A DNA stretch of 64,000 nucleotides. Origin: GCA-003244245 sp050700115. Lineage in GTDB: Bacteria; Actinomycetota; Actinomycetes; Mycobacteriales; Pseudonocardiaceae. Both the position numbers and the translations under genes were made by a program. The first letter of the stretch is position 1; each line of letters begins with the position of its first letter. The notes beneath the pieces were generated by a model. That model was not told the origin of the DNA, ran no database searches, and worked only from the letters and a program-made list of their open reading frames with translations. Positions 17,239-25,291 of this stretch are shown here, piece after piece. The stretch lies in NCBI GenBank assembly GCA_050700115.1, contig JBOHGG010000011.1:57618-121617 (forward strand). Direction: 5' to 3'.

Positions 17239-18198
17239 CGTGCGGTTTCCTTCTCCGGCGTGGACGGTCGGCCGGTGAGGGCGAGGAAGACGTCGTCGAG
17301 GTCGGGGGTGTGCACCGAGAGCTCGTCGACGTCGATCGCCGCGCTGTCGAGTTGGCTGAGCAGCGCCCGCAGTGAGCGGACACCGCCGTCGCCGGGGATC
17401 GCGAAGGTGAGCGCGTCGTCGTCGCGGGTGGACCCGGCCAAGGCGCGGGCGGCCGCATCGAGCTTGGCGGGATCGGCGAACCGCAGGCTGATGTGTCCGC
17501 CGGGAACCAACCGTTTGAGCTCGTCGGCGGTGCCTTCGGCGACCAGCTTTCCGTGGTCGAGAAGCGCGATCCGGTCGGCGAGCTGGTCGGCCTCTTCCAG
17601 GTACTGGGTGGTGAGCAAGATCGTCACGCCGCCGGCGACGAGGTCGCGGATGGCCTGCCACATCGTGCGGCGGGTGCGCGGGTCGAGGCCGGTGGTCGGC
17701 TCGTCGAGGAAGATGACGCGCGGGTCGCCGACCAGGGTCATCGCGAGGTCGAGCCGGCGCCGCATCCCGCCGGAGTAGGTCACCGGCGTCATCCCGGCCG
17801 CCTCGACCAGATCGAACCGGTCCAGCAGCTCAGCCGTGCGGCGGCGGCCCTCGCGCCGCTCCAGGTGGTGCAGGTCAGCCATGAGGAGGAGGTTCTCCTC
17901 GCCGGTGAGCAGGTTGTCCACCGCGGAGAACTGGCCGGTGACGCCGATCGCGGTACGGACGGCATCGGGGTCGCGGGCCAGGTCGTGGCCGGCGATGTGG
18001 ATCTCGCCGGAGTCGGCGCCGATGAGCGTCGACAGGATCCGGACCGTGGTGGTCTTCCCGGCGCCGTTCGGGCCGAGCAGGGCGAAGATCGTTGCGGCTG
18101 GGACCCGCAAGGTCGATGCCGTCGAGCACGATCTTGTCGCCGTACGACTTACACAGCCCGGTTGCCGCGATCGCCGGTGGGGATGGACTGGTGGTCAT
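17235..18198 (-). pseudogene. ABC transporter ATPase, daunorubicin-resistance (DrrA) type, with 5' frameshift
   Basis: From the ATG at 18198 the frame reads a normal start (AIAATGLCKSYGDKIVLDGI) but shifts at 18109-18110, where CTTGCGG stands in place of the expected CTGCGG. The other frame then gives the rest intact: Walker A LLGPNGAGKTTT, signature TYSGGMRRRLDLAM, Walker B VIFLDEPTTGLDPRT and H-loop region. A TTG at 18110 could start a shortened protein. Partner permease gone, upstream gene also frameshifted. A sequencing error is possible for the single base. Confidence 0.8.
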
Positions 18199-18220
18199 GC
18201 TTCCTCGTTTTCGTAGCCGA

Positions 18221-19067
18221 TCAGGAGCGGCGGATCACGATGTCGCCGTAGCTGGTGCGGGCGCGCGCCTCGACGGTCTCGTCGGACGGCTCGGGTTCCT
18301 CGGTGGCGTCCATGTGGTTGTGCACGCGGCCGAACTGCGTATGGACGTCGAGTCGGGCGGCGGTGCCGGGGGCGGATGCCGAGCTCGATCTCACCGCGGG
18401 CGGTCTTGAGCGACGCCGAGCCGCGCGTGACCTCGCCGATTCGGACGTCTCCGTTGGCGGTGGTGGCGGTGACGCTGGCCTGGGCGTGGTCGACGGAGAT
18501 GTCGCCGTTGGCCGCGTTGACCCGCAGGTCGCCGGTGATCTCGCCGACCCAGGTGTCGCCGTTGGAGTTCTTGATCACCGCGGTGCCGTCGGTCTCGCGC
18601 AGGCGTACCCGGCCGGACCCGGCGCTGAGCTCGGCGTGGCCATCCACGTGATCCACGACGATCGCGCCACTACCGGTGTTCAGGTCGACCGGGCCCGTGT
18701 GGTCGAGCTGGATGTCCCCGATCGAGGTCTTGACCCGGCACTCGGCGAGGCGGCCTGCGCAGCGGAATGCCGCGATCGAGGCCGTGCCCTGCACGTGCGA
18801 GCCCGCCGGCAGGTCGATCGTCACGTCGATCGACCCGATCTTGCTGAACAGGCCGAGACCGCGCTGCTTCGGCGCCGTGACCAGCAGTCTGCCGGTCGTG
18901 TACTCCACGCGGGTGTGCTGCGCGGCCCGCACGTCTGGTTCGTGGGACCCGTCGCTCGGGCGCACCTCCACGACCGTGTCGTCGCGGTCGCTCGCGGTGA
19001 TACGGTCGTCACCGACGGCAAGATCAATCACGACCGAAATCGGCTCGGGAGTGTCGAAGGCGGGCAT
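18221..19067 (-). pseudogene. DUF4097-type beta-strand-repeat protein with 3' frameshift
   Basis: Repeated short strands such as SGAIVVDHVDGHAELSAGSG and NGDISVDHAQASVTATTANG are typical of DUF4097 beta-helix proteins, often encoded beside ABC exporters. At 18368-18372 there are five G where four would keep the frame; correcting this gives a natural C-terminus ending in ARTSYGDIVIRRS at 18221. As written, the frame runs on to 18195 with unrelated Arg-rich sequence. Upstream gene of the decayed export operon. Confidence 0.75.
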
Positions 19068-19141
19068 GGCGATCCCTCCGGATGTGCTCTAGCTGGGGCG
19101 TCCCCGCTGGTGGGACGAGTCTTGGGATGGTGTCGGGTGCG

Positions 19142-19657
19142 CTAGCGCACCCAGCCGGTGTAACGCTGCCCGCCCCGCGGGGCGCGCCGATCGGAGCGGC
19201 CGCTGCGGTCGCCGGACTCCAGCGCGGCCGCGGCCGCCCGGACGAGCCAGGCGTTGACCGAGAGCCCTGCCTGGCCGGCGGCCTCCTCGATCCGACCCTT
19301 GAGGTGCTCGCCGAGGCGGACGTTGATCCGCGCCATCGCGCCCTCCTCGCCGTCCGGTGACACCCGCGGCGCGACACCCGCTGCGGACGTGTCCGGCTCG
19401 TCGAAGTGATCGGCGGGCGGGGGCGTCACGACGAAACTGGGCTCACGTCCACGCAGGCGGAGATCCACGGAGCCCGGCGCGAGGTCGCGGGTGATCTCAT
19501 CCGCCGCCGCCGACAGCGCGTCCAACAGGACGAGGCGCACCGCCGACTCCAACGGCGCGGTGAGCCGCTCGGCCAGTGCACGGGCATCGTCCCCCCCGGC
19601 CTCGGCGGCCACCGCAAGCTCATTACGGAGAGCCTCGACATACGACGTGAGTTCCAT
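19142..19657 (-). CDS. Ribbon-helix-helix (HicB/Arc-like) DNA-binding protein
   Basis: 171 residues from the ATG at 19657. The C-terminal part carries a ribbon-helix-helix pattern, ARINVRLGEHLKGRIEEAAG followed by LSVNAWLVRAAAAAL. The N-terminal 110 residues are acidic and not recognised. It is the first gene of the DUF4097/ABC-export group on the same strand, 74 bp upstream, and likely regulates it. No toxin gene is adjacent, so it need not be an antitoxin. Confidence 0.75.
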   Translation of the reverse strand: MELTSYVEALRNELAVAAEAGGDDARALAERLTAPLESAVRLVLLDALSAAADEITRDLAPGSVDLRLRGREPSFVVTPPPADHFDEPDTSAAGVAPRVSPDGEEGAMARINVRLGEHLKGRIEEAAGQAGLSVNAWLVRAAAAALESGDRSGRSDRRAPRGGQRYTGWVR

Positions 19658-19978
19658 GACACCATCATGGCACCGATGTGGCGCCATGAAAAGCCATATT
19701 GGCTCAACCTGGCACCAACTGCGCGCACGGAGCCCGCCGTCAGGTTCCAGCCGGTGCGAACTCGACGATCAGGTCCGCGAGGGCGTCCGGCGCGTCGAGT
19801 AGGACGACCGCCTGTGCCGCTTCGAGGTCCATCCCTACCCGTTCGTGACCGTTCCAGTGTTCGCTGTCCTGCGGATCTAGCGAAGACTGGCACATGGGTA
19901 GTGAGGCCGTACCGGAGTGAACTGAGACGGAAACTGAGACGGACGGGGACCACGGACGCCGTAGTGGCGTGGACGGCA

Positions 19979-20100
19979 GAATATTTTGGGGGCGCGAAGG
20001 CGTTCCGCGATCAGCTGCGAGCCGTCGAGGTCCCCGACGAGCGGGGTGCACTTCGAGCTGTTCGACGGCGGCCACGGCGGGATCGACTACTTCGAGGAGC
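19979..20100 (+). pseudogene. Possible alpha/beta-hydrolase C-terminal remnant
   Basis: One frame reads YFGGAKAFRDQLRAVEVPDE and, after a 1-2 nt shift, the next reads VHFELFDGGHGGIDYF, the kind of sequence that carries the catalytic His (GGHGG) near the end of esterases. No upstream part of such a gene is present. Weak evidence, given only as a remnant. Confidence 0.35.
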
Positions 20101-20495
20101 TGCGTGACCGACCAGGGGAGGGCTCTCAGCTCGACGCACGGCGCATGATCGAACTGCCAACAGCCGTCCAGACACCGCCGTGCCGAGACCGACCGCGCAA
20201 TATCTGCCGGACGCGTCCGGATATCCCGGGCTCAATGAGAATCTTCGCGTACCACCTATCTGAGACTTCCCAGCGCACAGGCCGTCCGGGTACCGGATGC
20301 CTCCTAGGGAGGACACCACTAACGATCTTGTCCGGCTCGGGTTCCTCATCTGACACGAGGCCGTTGGCCGCGCGGCCTGCGGGTCGGCCTCAGAGTCGAA
20401 AGGTGGCGGTCCGGACTCAACTCGCCGGCGGAGCGTCCCTACCGCGCGGGCCCGATGGCGGCTCAGGTGATCGATTCGCGCGGTGCTTCGCCGGT

Positions 20496-20528
20496 GAGTT
20501 CGAGGTGAGTTCGAGGTGAGTTCGAGGT
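20496..20528 (+). repeat. 11-bp tandem repeat, three copies
   Basis: GAGTTCGAGGT repeated three times head to tail, followed by a partial fourth unit (GAG) and preceded by a partial one (GGT). It lies in non-coding sequence about 200 bp upstream of the DUF899 promoter. Confidence 0.85.
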
Positions 20529-20702
20529 GAGTGTCCAAGTCGAGCTGGACTGGTCGTAGGGCTTGATGTTGGGTCCAGAAGAGCGGTTTCAGCCCGCGAC
20601 GTTCGTGCTCCGATGAGGTCCTGGTCGCGCCTCCACCGGTGCCCCGATCACCCAGGTAGGTCGTCGCGGACCCCGGTCGACATCGCAGTTCAACCCGAGA
20701 GA

Positions 20703-20747
20703 TTGACGCAACTGACTGGTTGCCATAGTATGGCAACCAGTCAGTTG
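20703..20747 (+). promoter_or_regulatory. Promoter of the DUF899 gene inside a 19-bp-arm palindrome
   Basis: A -35 box TTGACG (20703-20708) and a -10 box TAGTAT (20726-20731) are 17 bp apart. From 20709 to 20747 runs a perfect inverted repeat: left arm CAACTGACTGGTTGCCATA, one G, then the complement. It covers the spacer, the -10 and the start-site region, so a bound repressor would block transcription. The size and layout fit a TetR-family operator. No TetR gene is in the window. Confidence 0.85.
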
Positions 20748-20767
20748 CTACTTGTTGGAGGCTACAC

Positions 20768-21559
20768 ATGGAGGCGATCATGAAAGAGAACACGGAGAAC
20801 GCGGGGCTACCGAACGCCGGCGGCAACGACACCCCCGCGCTGCCCGCGGTGGTCGACCGGGCCACCTTCCAGGCCGAACTGGACAGGCTGCGGGTTCGGG
20901 AGAAGGCGCACACCCGGGAAGGTGACGCGATCTCGGCGACCCGTCGGCGGCTGCCGATGGTGGAGGTGGACCCCGCCATCACACTGATCGGCCCACACGG
21001 GCCGCTCACCCTGCTCGAAGCGTTCGAAGGGCGCCGACAGCTCATCGCCTACTACTTCATGTGGCACACCGGCCGACCCGCGCCCGCCCAGTGCGAAGGC
21101 TGCACGTGGTGCAACACCCAGGTCGCGGAGTTGTCCTACCTTCATTCCCGCGACATCACCTACGCGGTCTTCTGTCAGGGTCCCTACGACGAAAGCATCC
21201 GCTACCACGACTTCATGGGCTGGGACATGCCCTGGTACTCCGCGCAAGACTCCGCCGACGCGCTCCTCGTCGGGCGCCACATCGGCATGATGCACCTCGT
21301 GTGCTACGTGCGGGACGGCGACCGCGTTTTCGAAACCTACTGGACGACCTACCGCGGCGTAGAGGTAATGGACTACAGCTACGCGCTCATGGACCTCACC
21401 GTGTACGGACGCCAGGAGCCGCAGGAGGACTCGCCCCCCGGCTGGCCACAACAGTGGCAAGTCGACGGCTCCAACACGCGGACTAACGGACGCCCCATCG
21501 CCCAGTGGTCCCGCCTGAACGCCGGACGATCCGACGACCTCGGCACCGCCGGGCGCTGA
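20768..21559 (+). CDS. DUF899 family thioredoxin-like protein
   Basis: 263 residues; TTGGAGG lies upstream of the ATG. VREKAHTREGDAISATRRRL and LPMVEVD are the conserved N-terminal DUF899 block, and the fold has a thioredoxin-like core with CEGCTWC (Cys109, 112, 115) where a redox site would be. DUF899 proteins are uncharacterised; many are controlled by a TetR regulator encoded next door. Here the promoter has a matching operator but the regulator is absent. The tail from about 225 is not conserved. Confidence 0.88.
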   Translation: MEAIMKENTENAGLPNAGGNDTPALPAVVDRATFQAELDRLRVREKAHTREGDAISATRRRLPMVEVDPAITLIGPHGPLTLLEAFEGRRQLIAYYFMWHTGRPAPAQCEGCTWCNTQVAELSYLHSRDITYAVFCQGPYDESIRYHDFMGWDMPWYSAQDSADALLVGRHIGMMHLVCYVRDGDRVFETYWTTYRGVEVMDYSYALMDLTVYGRQEPQEDSPPGWPQQWQVDGSNTRTNGRPIAQWSRLNAGRSDDLGTAGR

Positions 21560-21980
21560 GCGGATCCGGGTCGGACTAGCAGTCCCGGCTCGCCTCAGAG
21601 CCCGTCCCAGAAGGGACCCATTGCACACCTCCTGATCGACTCTCCCCAAGCTCGTGGCCACAGGGGCACGTCGGAACCCATCACCGGCAGAGACAGACCT
21701 ATCCCGCACTAGTAACGACACGTGCGGCGGGCGGCCTCGCGGGGGTGAGCGGAGCCGATGTCGGAGCACGAGGGACACGCGGCTGGTGTAACGGATGAGG
21801 ATCCCCACCGGACACATCCGGGATCGAATGCCCGTTCGATCAGAGCTCGAAAGTCGGGATGATCGGCGCCGCTTCCTGCGCTGTCCATGACGACGGATAT
21901 GACGACCAGTCCGAACGGTAGTCGGAGGGGTCAACTGAGACGGAAACGGAAACCCGCCGGGGTGGGCACGAGGTCACTGC
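21560..21980. other. Non-coding stretch before the tRNA-Ser repeat
   Basis: About 420 bp with no gene. CAACTGAGACGGAAAC at 21932 is a version of the ACTGAGACSG motif seen at 19921, 22325 and 24046. Confidence 0.5.
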
Positions 21981-22057
21981 GGCGTTTCTCCTGCTAGATG
22001 GCGGTAGCGGTGGGATTTGAACCCACGGAGGGCGTGAACCCTTACGCGCTTTCGAGG
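21981..22057 (-). repeat. Duplicated 3' part of tRNA-Ser(CGA), probable att site
   Basis: 77 bp identical to 24092-24168 except for one base (CCTT versus CCTC). It covers the sequence just beyond the tRNA, the CCA end, T arm, variable arm and the 3' half of the anticodon stem-loop, and ends within the anticodon loop region, where tyrosine-recombinase crossovers typically fall. Beyond it the sequence is not tRNA. It is the left boundary of a 2-kb island. Confidence 0.88.
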
Positions 22058-22543
22058 TTTGCGATCCGCGGTTCAACCCAGATCACCTGGGGTGTTTCAG
22101 CAGGTCATCGGCTGGTTCTGGTCTTCCGTGAGCATCCACGATCCTCAGCGACTGAGACCCTAAATGAGACCCCTATAAACCAAAGACCCAAGCTGGCAAT
22201 GACGCAGGCCAAGCGCAGCCCGGCCGGCGATCTTCAGGTGGACCGGTCAAACAGCACCGTGTGCAGGACGGTCAGGGCATCCCCTGGTCCAGCCCGTCGA
22301 TGCCCCGAGCGAAGGGGAAGGACCAACCGAGACGGAAACTGAACGGTACCCGCGCCGTTGACATGCGGCCGCTACCTGCAATCCGGCGCGCTCTGACGCT
22401 CAGCCGAGTGTGGATCCGCCTACGCATGCTGATTAGCTTGCACCATCATGGTTGACGCCTCAGTTGGGCTGCTGACGCTGACTCGCTCAGCTGATGATGG
22501 AATACGTAGAGTGAGGCGCAGTTAGACACCTATCGAACCGCAA
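22058..22543. other. Non-coding left part of the tRNA-Ser island
   Basis: About 490 bp without a gene. ACTGAGACCC with AAATGAGACCC (22151-22172) and CCGAGACGGAAACTG (22326-22340) occur here; I read them as possible remnants of integrase-end or att-flanking sequence, but no integrase gene remains. Confidence 0.45.
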
Positions 22544-23698
22544 TCATTGTACCACTGCAAAGGGGTCAGAATCATCCCGCTTGTCCCGCATGGAAATAAC
22601 CATCTTGCGAATGTTTGCCAGCTCGGGTCGGGCTACGTAGTAGCGCCCGCGCCTCTCACCTCTGGGTTCGAGTAAGTCGGCGTCCACCAACTGCTTAAGA
22701 TCACGACTAGCGGTTACTTCGGTTATCTTTTCCGTCCCATCGTCAAAGTAGGATCGATAAGTCGCGTTACGAACCCGGAGTCCGATCGTTGCATCGAAGA
22801 GTGCCATTATCGTTCGATCCGGCAGGCGCCGCGTCGATACTATCCTTTCAAGCTCCGACCACATGCGCTCGCTCTCATTCACCCGCCGCAACATAGTCCG
22901 CGCCTGCCGCAGATGGGCCGTCAAGATGTACCGGATCCATGGACCTGTGTCTCGCTCAGGCTGCCAAGACCCACCCCCCACTTGCCCCAAGACGTTGTAG
23001 TAGCTCTGGGTGTTGCGGCCTAAGTACTCCTCAATGCTCATAAAAACTGGACTTAGTACGCCATCCCGGGCGAGAACAAGGCTCTGCAAACAGCGCGACA
23101 TTCGACCATTTCCATCGCGGAAAGGGTGGATCATTACGAGGTTCAGGTGTGCCATTGCCGCCTTAATGATCGAACTGTTAAGCTCTTGCCCTTCATTCAG
23201 GTTAGCGACAAGTTCCTCAATGAGCATTGGCACTTGGTCGATGTCTGGCCCCTCGTATACCACTTCCCCTGTCTCGTCGTTCCGAACGTAAACGCTTCCT
23301 GCCCTCCACCGGCCTGGTCGATTTGCGAGAGAGTAACTCGTCATCATGAAGTGCAGCGATTTTAGTAATTGGGAGCTGTAGAGGAAACCATCCTCATCTT
23401 CTGCCATTTGCAGTACATACGTCATTGCGTCGCGGTAGCCGCGAAGGGCCAGGCTGGTCTCTTCGTTGGCGTCAAGTGGCTCCTCGCCTGCCGCGACGTC
23501 GACAGCGTCATCGAGCCCGGCCTCGTATCCTTCGATGCTGTTCGAACCTTGGATTGCCCTCGCCAGGGAGACGCGCCGCAGGGAACCCGCCCATCGACGA
23601 GGATCATGCAGTTGGTGGCGAAGCCGCGTCTTGAGGTCCTCGATGAGTCCGAGGACGCGAATCTCGGCTTCTCCCAGCTCAGGCACCGCGAATATCAT
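22544..23698 (-). CDS. Fic-domain protein (AMPylase type) with winged-helix tail
   Basis: 384 residues. The Fic motif HPFRDGNGR is at 191-199, with the catalytic His191. SNSIEG at 52-57 fits the inhibitory helix ([S/T]xxxE[G/N]) on the N-terminal side, a class II Fic arrangement that self-inhibits. The C-terminal part looks like a winged helix (about 310-360). Fic enzymes transfer AMP or related groups to protein side chains. It is visibly poorer in GC than its neighbours and sits alone inside the tRNA-Ser island, so it was probably acquired by transfer. Confidence 0.93.
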   Translation of the reverse strand: MIFAVPELGEAEIRVLGLIEDLKTRLRHQLHDPRRWAGSLRRVSLARAIQGSNSIEGYEAGLDDAVDVAAGEEPLDANEETSLALRGYRDAMTYVLQMAEDEDGFLYSSQLLKSLHFMMTSYSLANRPGRWRAGSVYVRNDETGEVVYEGPDIDQVPMLIEELVANLNEGQELNSSIIKAAMAHLNLVMIHPFRDGNGRMSRCLQSLVLARDGVLSPVFMSIEEYLGRNTQSYYNVLGQVGGGSWQPERDTGPWIRYILTAHLRQARTMLRRVNESERMWSELERIVSTRRLPDRTIMALFDATIGLRVRNATYRSYFDDGTEKITEVTASRDLKQLVDADLLEPRGERRGRYYVARPELANIRKMVISMRDKRDDSDPFAVVQ

Positions 23699-23748
23699 GT
23701 GTGTAACTCAGTTACGCTCCTACGCCATGCAGGTTGGCAACTGCCTCC

Positions 23749-23784
23749 ATGTATGATACTAACATACATCATGTAGGCATGTAA
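23749..23784 (-). promoter_or_regulatory. Probable fic promoter with operator over the -10 box
   Basis: On the minus strand TTACAT (23784-23779) and TAGTAT (23761-23756) are 17 bp apart. The -10 is framed by ATGTATG (23749-23755) and its complement CATACAT (23763-23769). A second small palindrome, GTAACTCAGTTAC, lies at 23703-23715 close to the start codon. The sequence is AT-rich, unlike its surroundings. Confidence 0.6.
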
Positions 23785-24091
23785 CTAACTATCTAACATA
23801 TGGCTGACTCGCCCGGCCAACGGGGAGGTGGCCTGTCCCTCGGTGTCCGCGGTCCCAACGGCGCGCTGCTGACTACCGTCAGCCCCGATCACAGCGCCCG
23901 CGCGACCTGCATCGCGCGCAGGACCTCATTGAGTCAGCTTTCGGCCGTAGCAGCCGCGATTTGGCCCGAAAAGTGGCGGCGGTTCCGTCCCCGCAGAGCG
24001 GAGCAATCAGAGACAGGGCGATACAGGGAGTCCTGCCATCCGGTCAAACTGAGACGGCGGCGGGGGAAGCCGGGGCCCGCTAGATCACCCG
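23785..24091. other. Non-coding right part of the tRNA-Ser island
   Basis: About 300 bp upstream of the fic promoter with no credible gene. AAACTGAGACGG at 24046 is another copy of the recurring motif, lying 35 bp outside the second 77-bp repeat. Confidence 0.45.
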
Positions 24092-24168
24092 GGCGTTTCT
24101 CCTGCTAGATGGCGGTAGCGGTGGGATTTGAACCCACGGAGGGCGTGAACCCTCACGCGCTTTCGAGG
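24092..24168 (-). repeat. 77-bp direct repeat within tRNA-Ser (other island boundary)
   Basis: Second copy of the repeat at 21981-22057. It overlaps the 3' half of the complete tRNA gene and 18 bp beyond its end. Confidence 0.88.
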
Positions 24169-24199
24169 CGCGCTCCTTCGGCCGCTCGGACACGCTACC
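24110..24199 (-). tRNA. tRNA-Ser (anticodon CGA)
   Basis: 90-nt tRNA with acceptor stem GGTAGCG/CGCTACC, discriminator G73 and an encoded CCA. The anticodon loop is CTCGAAA, giving CGA, which reads UCG codons. The long variable arm (GTGAGGGTTCACGCCCTC region) is typical of serine tRNA, and the T arm GTGGG-TTCAAAT-CCCAC is perfect. The gene lies just upstream of tadA's 3' end on the same strand and is the insertion target of a small island. Confidence 0.97.
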
Positions 24200-24204
24200 G
24201 CCGG

Positions 24205-24720
24205 TCACGATACCGGACGTATCGGCGCGCCCCCCGTGCGGTGGTCAGCGAAGAACCCGGTGAGCAGACCAGCGCACTCCTCTGCGAGGACCCCCCCGAC
24301 GACCTCGGGGCGGTGGTTCAACCGGCGGTCCCGGACGACGTCCCACAGCGAGCCGACGGCACCGGTCTTGGGCTCCCAGGCACCGAACACCAGACGCCCC
24401 ACCCGGGCCGCCACCAGGGCGCCCGCGCACATCGTGCACGGCTCCACTGTGACTGCCAGCGTGCAACCCACCAACCGCCAGCCATCACCGCGCCCGTCCA
24501 AGCGCAACCGAGCCGCCCCAGAACGCAGCACCAGCAACTCGGCGTGCGCGGTGGGATCCCCGGTGGCCTCCCGAGCGTTGCAGGCAGCGGCCAGCTCGAC
24601 ACCGTTGGCGTCCACCAGCACCGCTCCGATCGGGATGTCCCCGGTGGCCGCCGCACCGCGGGCCACCTCCAGAGCGCGCCGGACCAGCGCCGCGTCGGCA
24701 CCGGCCGCCGCGGCCGTCAT
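24205..24720 (-). CDS. tadA: tRNA adenosine(34) deaminase
   Basis: 171 residues from the ATG at 24720, which overlaps the stop of the upstream gene (ATGA). Cytidine-deaminase-fold zinc motifs are present: HAE in TAHAELLVL with the proton-shuttle Glu, and PCTMC (VEPCTMCAGALVAARVGRLV). TadA converts the wobble adenosine of tRNA-Arg(ACG) to inosine. Normal length. Confidence 0.95.
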   Translation of the reverse strand: MTAAAAGADAALVRRALEVARGAAATGDIPIGAVLVDANGVELAAACNAREATGDPTAHAELLVLRSGAARLRLDGRGDGWRLVGCTLAVTVEPCTMCAGALVAARVGRLVFGAWEPKTGAVGSLWDVVRDRRLNHRPEVVGGVLAEECAGLLTGFFADHRTGGAPIRPVS

Positions 24721-25202
24721 CCCGGCTGCTTCTCCAGCAAAGCGGACAGCTGTGACCGGAACCCGCACCGCTGGGCGATCATGTCGAGCTGCTCGTCCGG
24801 GTACAGGTCCACCTCATCGATGATCACCTGCATCTCCGCTGCCGGCAGCCCCAGGTCGGCGAGCAGCCCGAGGTCGCCCTCCGGCCACACATCGTCTGCA
24901 TCCACAGCGTCTTCTTCGGGGACCTCGACGCGCAGCAGGTCGAGCACATCGGCGGCGACGTCGTAGTCCAGCGCTGCAACGGCGTCGGACAGCAGCAACT
25001 GCACGCCGCCAGGCACGGGTCGCACCACGACGAAGAACTCGTCATCGACGTCGAGCAGGCCGAAAATGGCCCCGGTGGAGCGCTGTCCGCGCAGCTCAGT
25101 GATGGCCGCGTCGAGATCTCGCAGGGCCGCAGTGTCCAGTGGTGTGCACTGCCAGCGCCCGTCCTCGCGAACCACAGCGACGGCGAAGCCGGTAACCGCC
25201 AT
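24717..25202 (-). CDS. tRNA adenosine deaminase-associated protein
   Basis: 161 residues from the ATG at 25202. The opening TGFAVAVVREDGRWQCTPLD and the acidic middle are typical of the actinobacterial protein found next to tadA. The function is unknown; close coupling with tadA suggests a helper role in tRNA editing or a shared transcript only. Confidence 0.85.
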   Translation of the reverse strand: MAVTGFAVAVVREDGRWQCTPLDTAALRDLDAAITELRGQRSTGAIFGLLDVDDEFFVVVRPVPGGVQLLLSDAVAALDYDVAADVLDLLRVEVPEEDAVDADDVWPEGDLGLLADLGLPAAEMQVIIDEVDLYPDEQLDMIAQRCGFRSQLSALLEKQPG

Positions 25203-25291
25203 GACACCAGTATGCGCTGCCCGAGACTGCACGGAAGCACAATACGTGTCCGAACCACCGATACCCAGATGAGGTGCGAGGATAGGGTGCT

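Larger units (their letters stand above)
19658..20702. other. Long stretch of gene remnants and repeats
   Basis: About 1 kb without an intact gene. It includes ACTGAGACGGAAACTGAGAC at 19921, a motif also found near both tRNA-Ser copies, a remnant of an alpha/beta-hydrolase C-terminus (19979-20100) and an 11-bp tandem repeat. The rest shows nothing I can name. Confidence 0.5.

Noticed and set aside
19142..19657. HicAB toxin-antitoxin system
   Set aside because: Only the ribbon-helix-helix protein is present; no HicA-like gene lies on either side, and it leads an export-type operon.
21981..22057. A second tRNA-Ser gene
   Set aside because: Only the 3' half is present; the 5' acceptor strand, D arm and half of the anticodon stem are missing.
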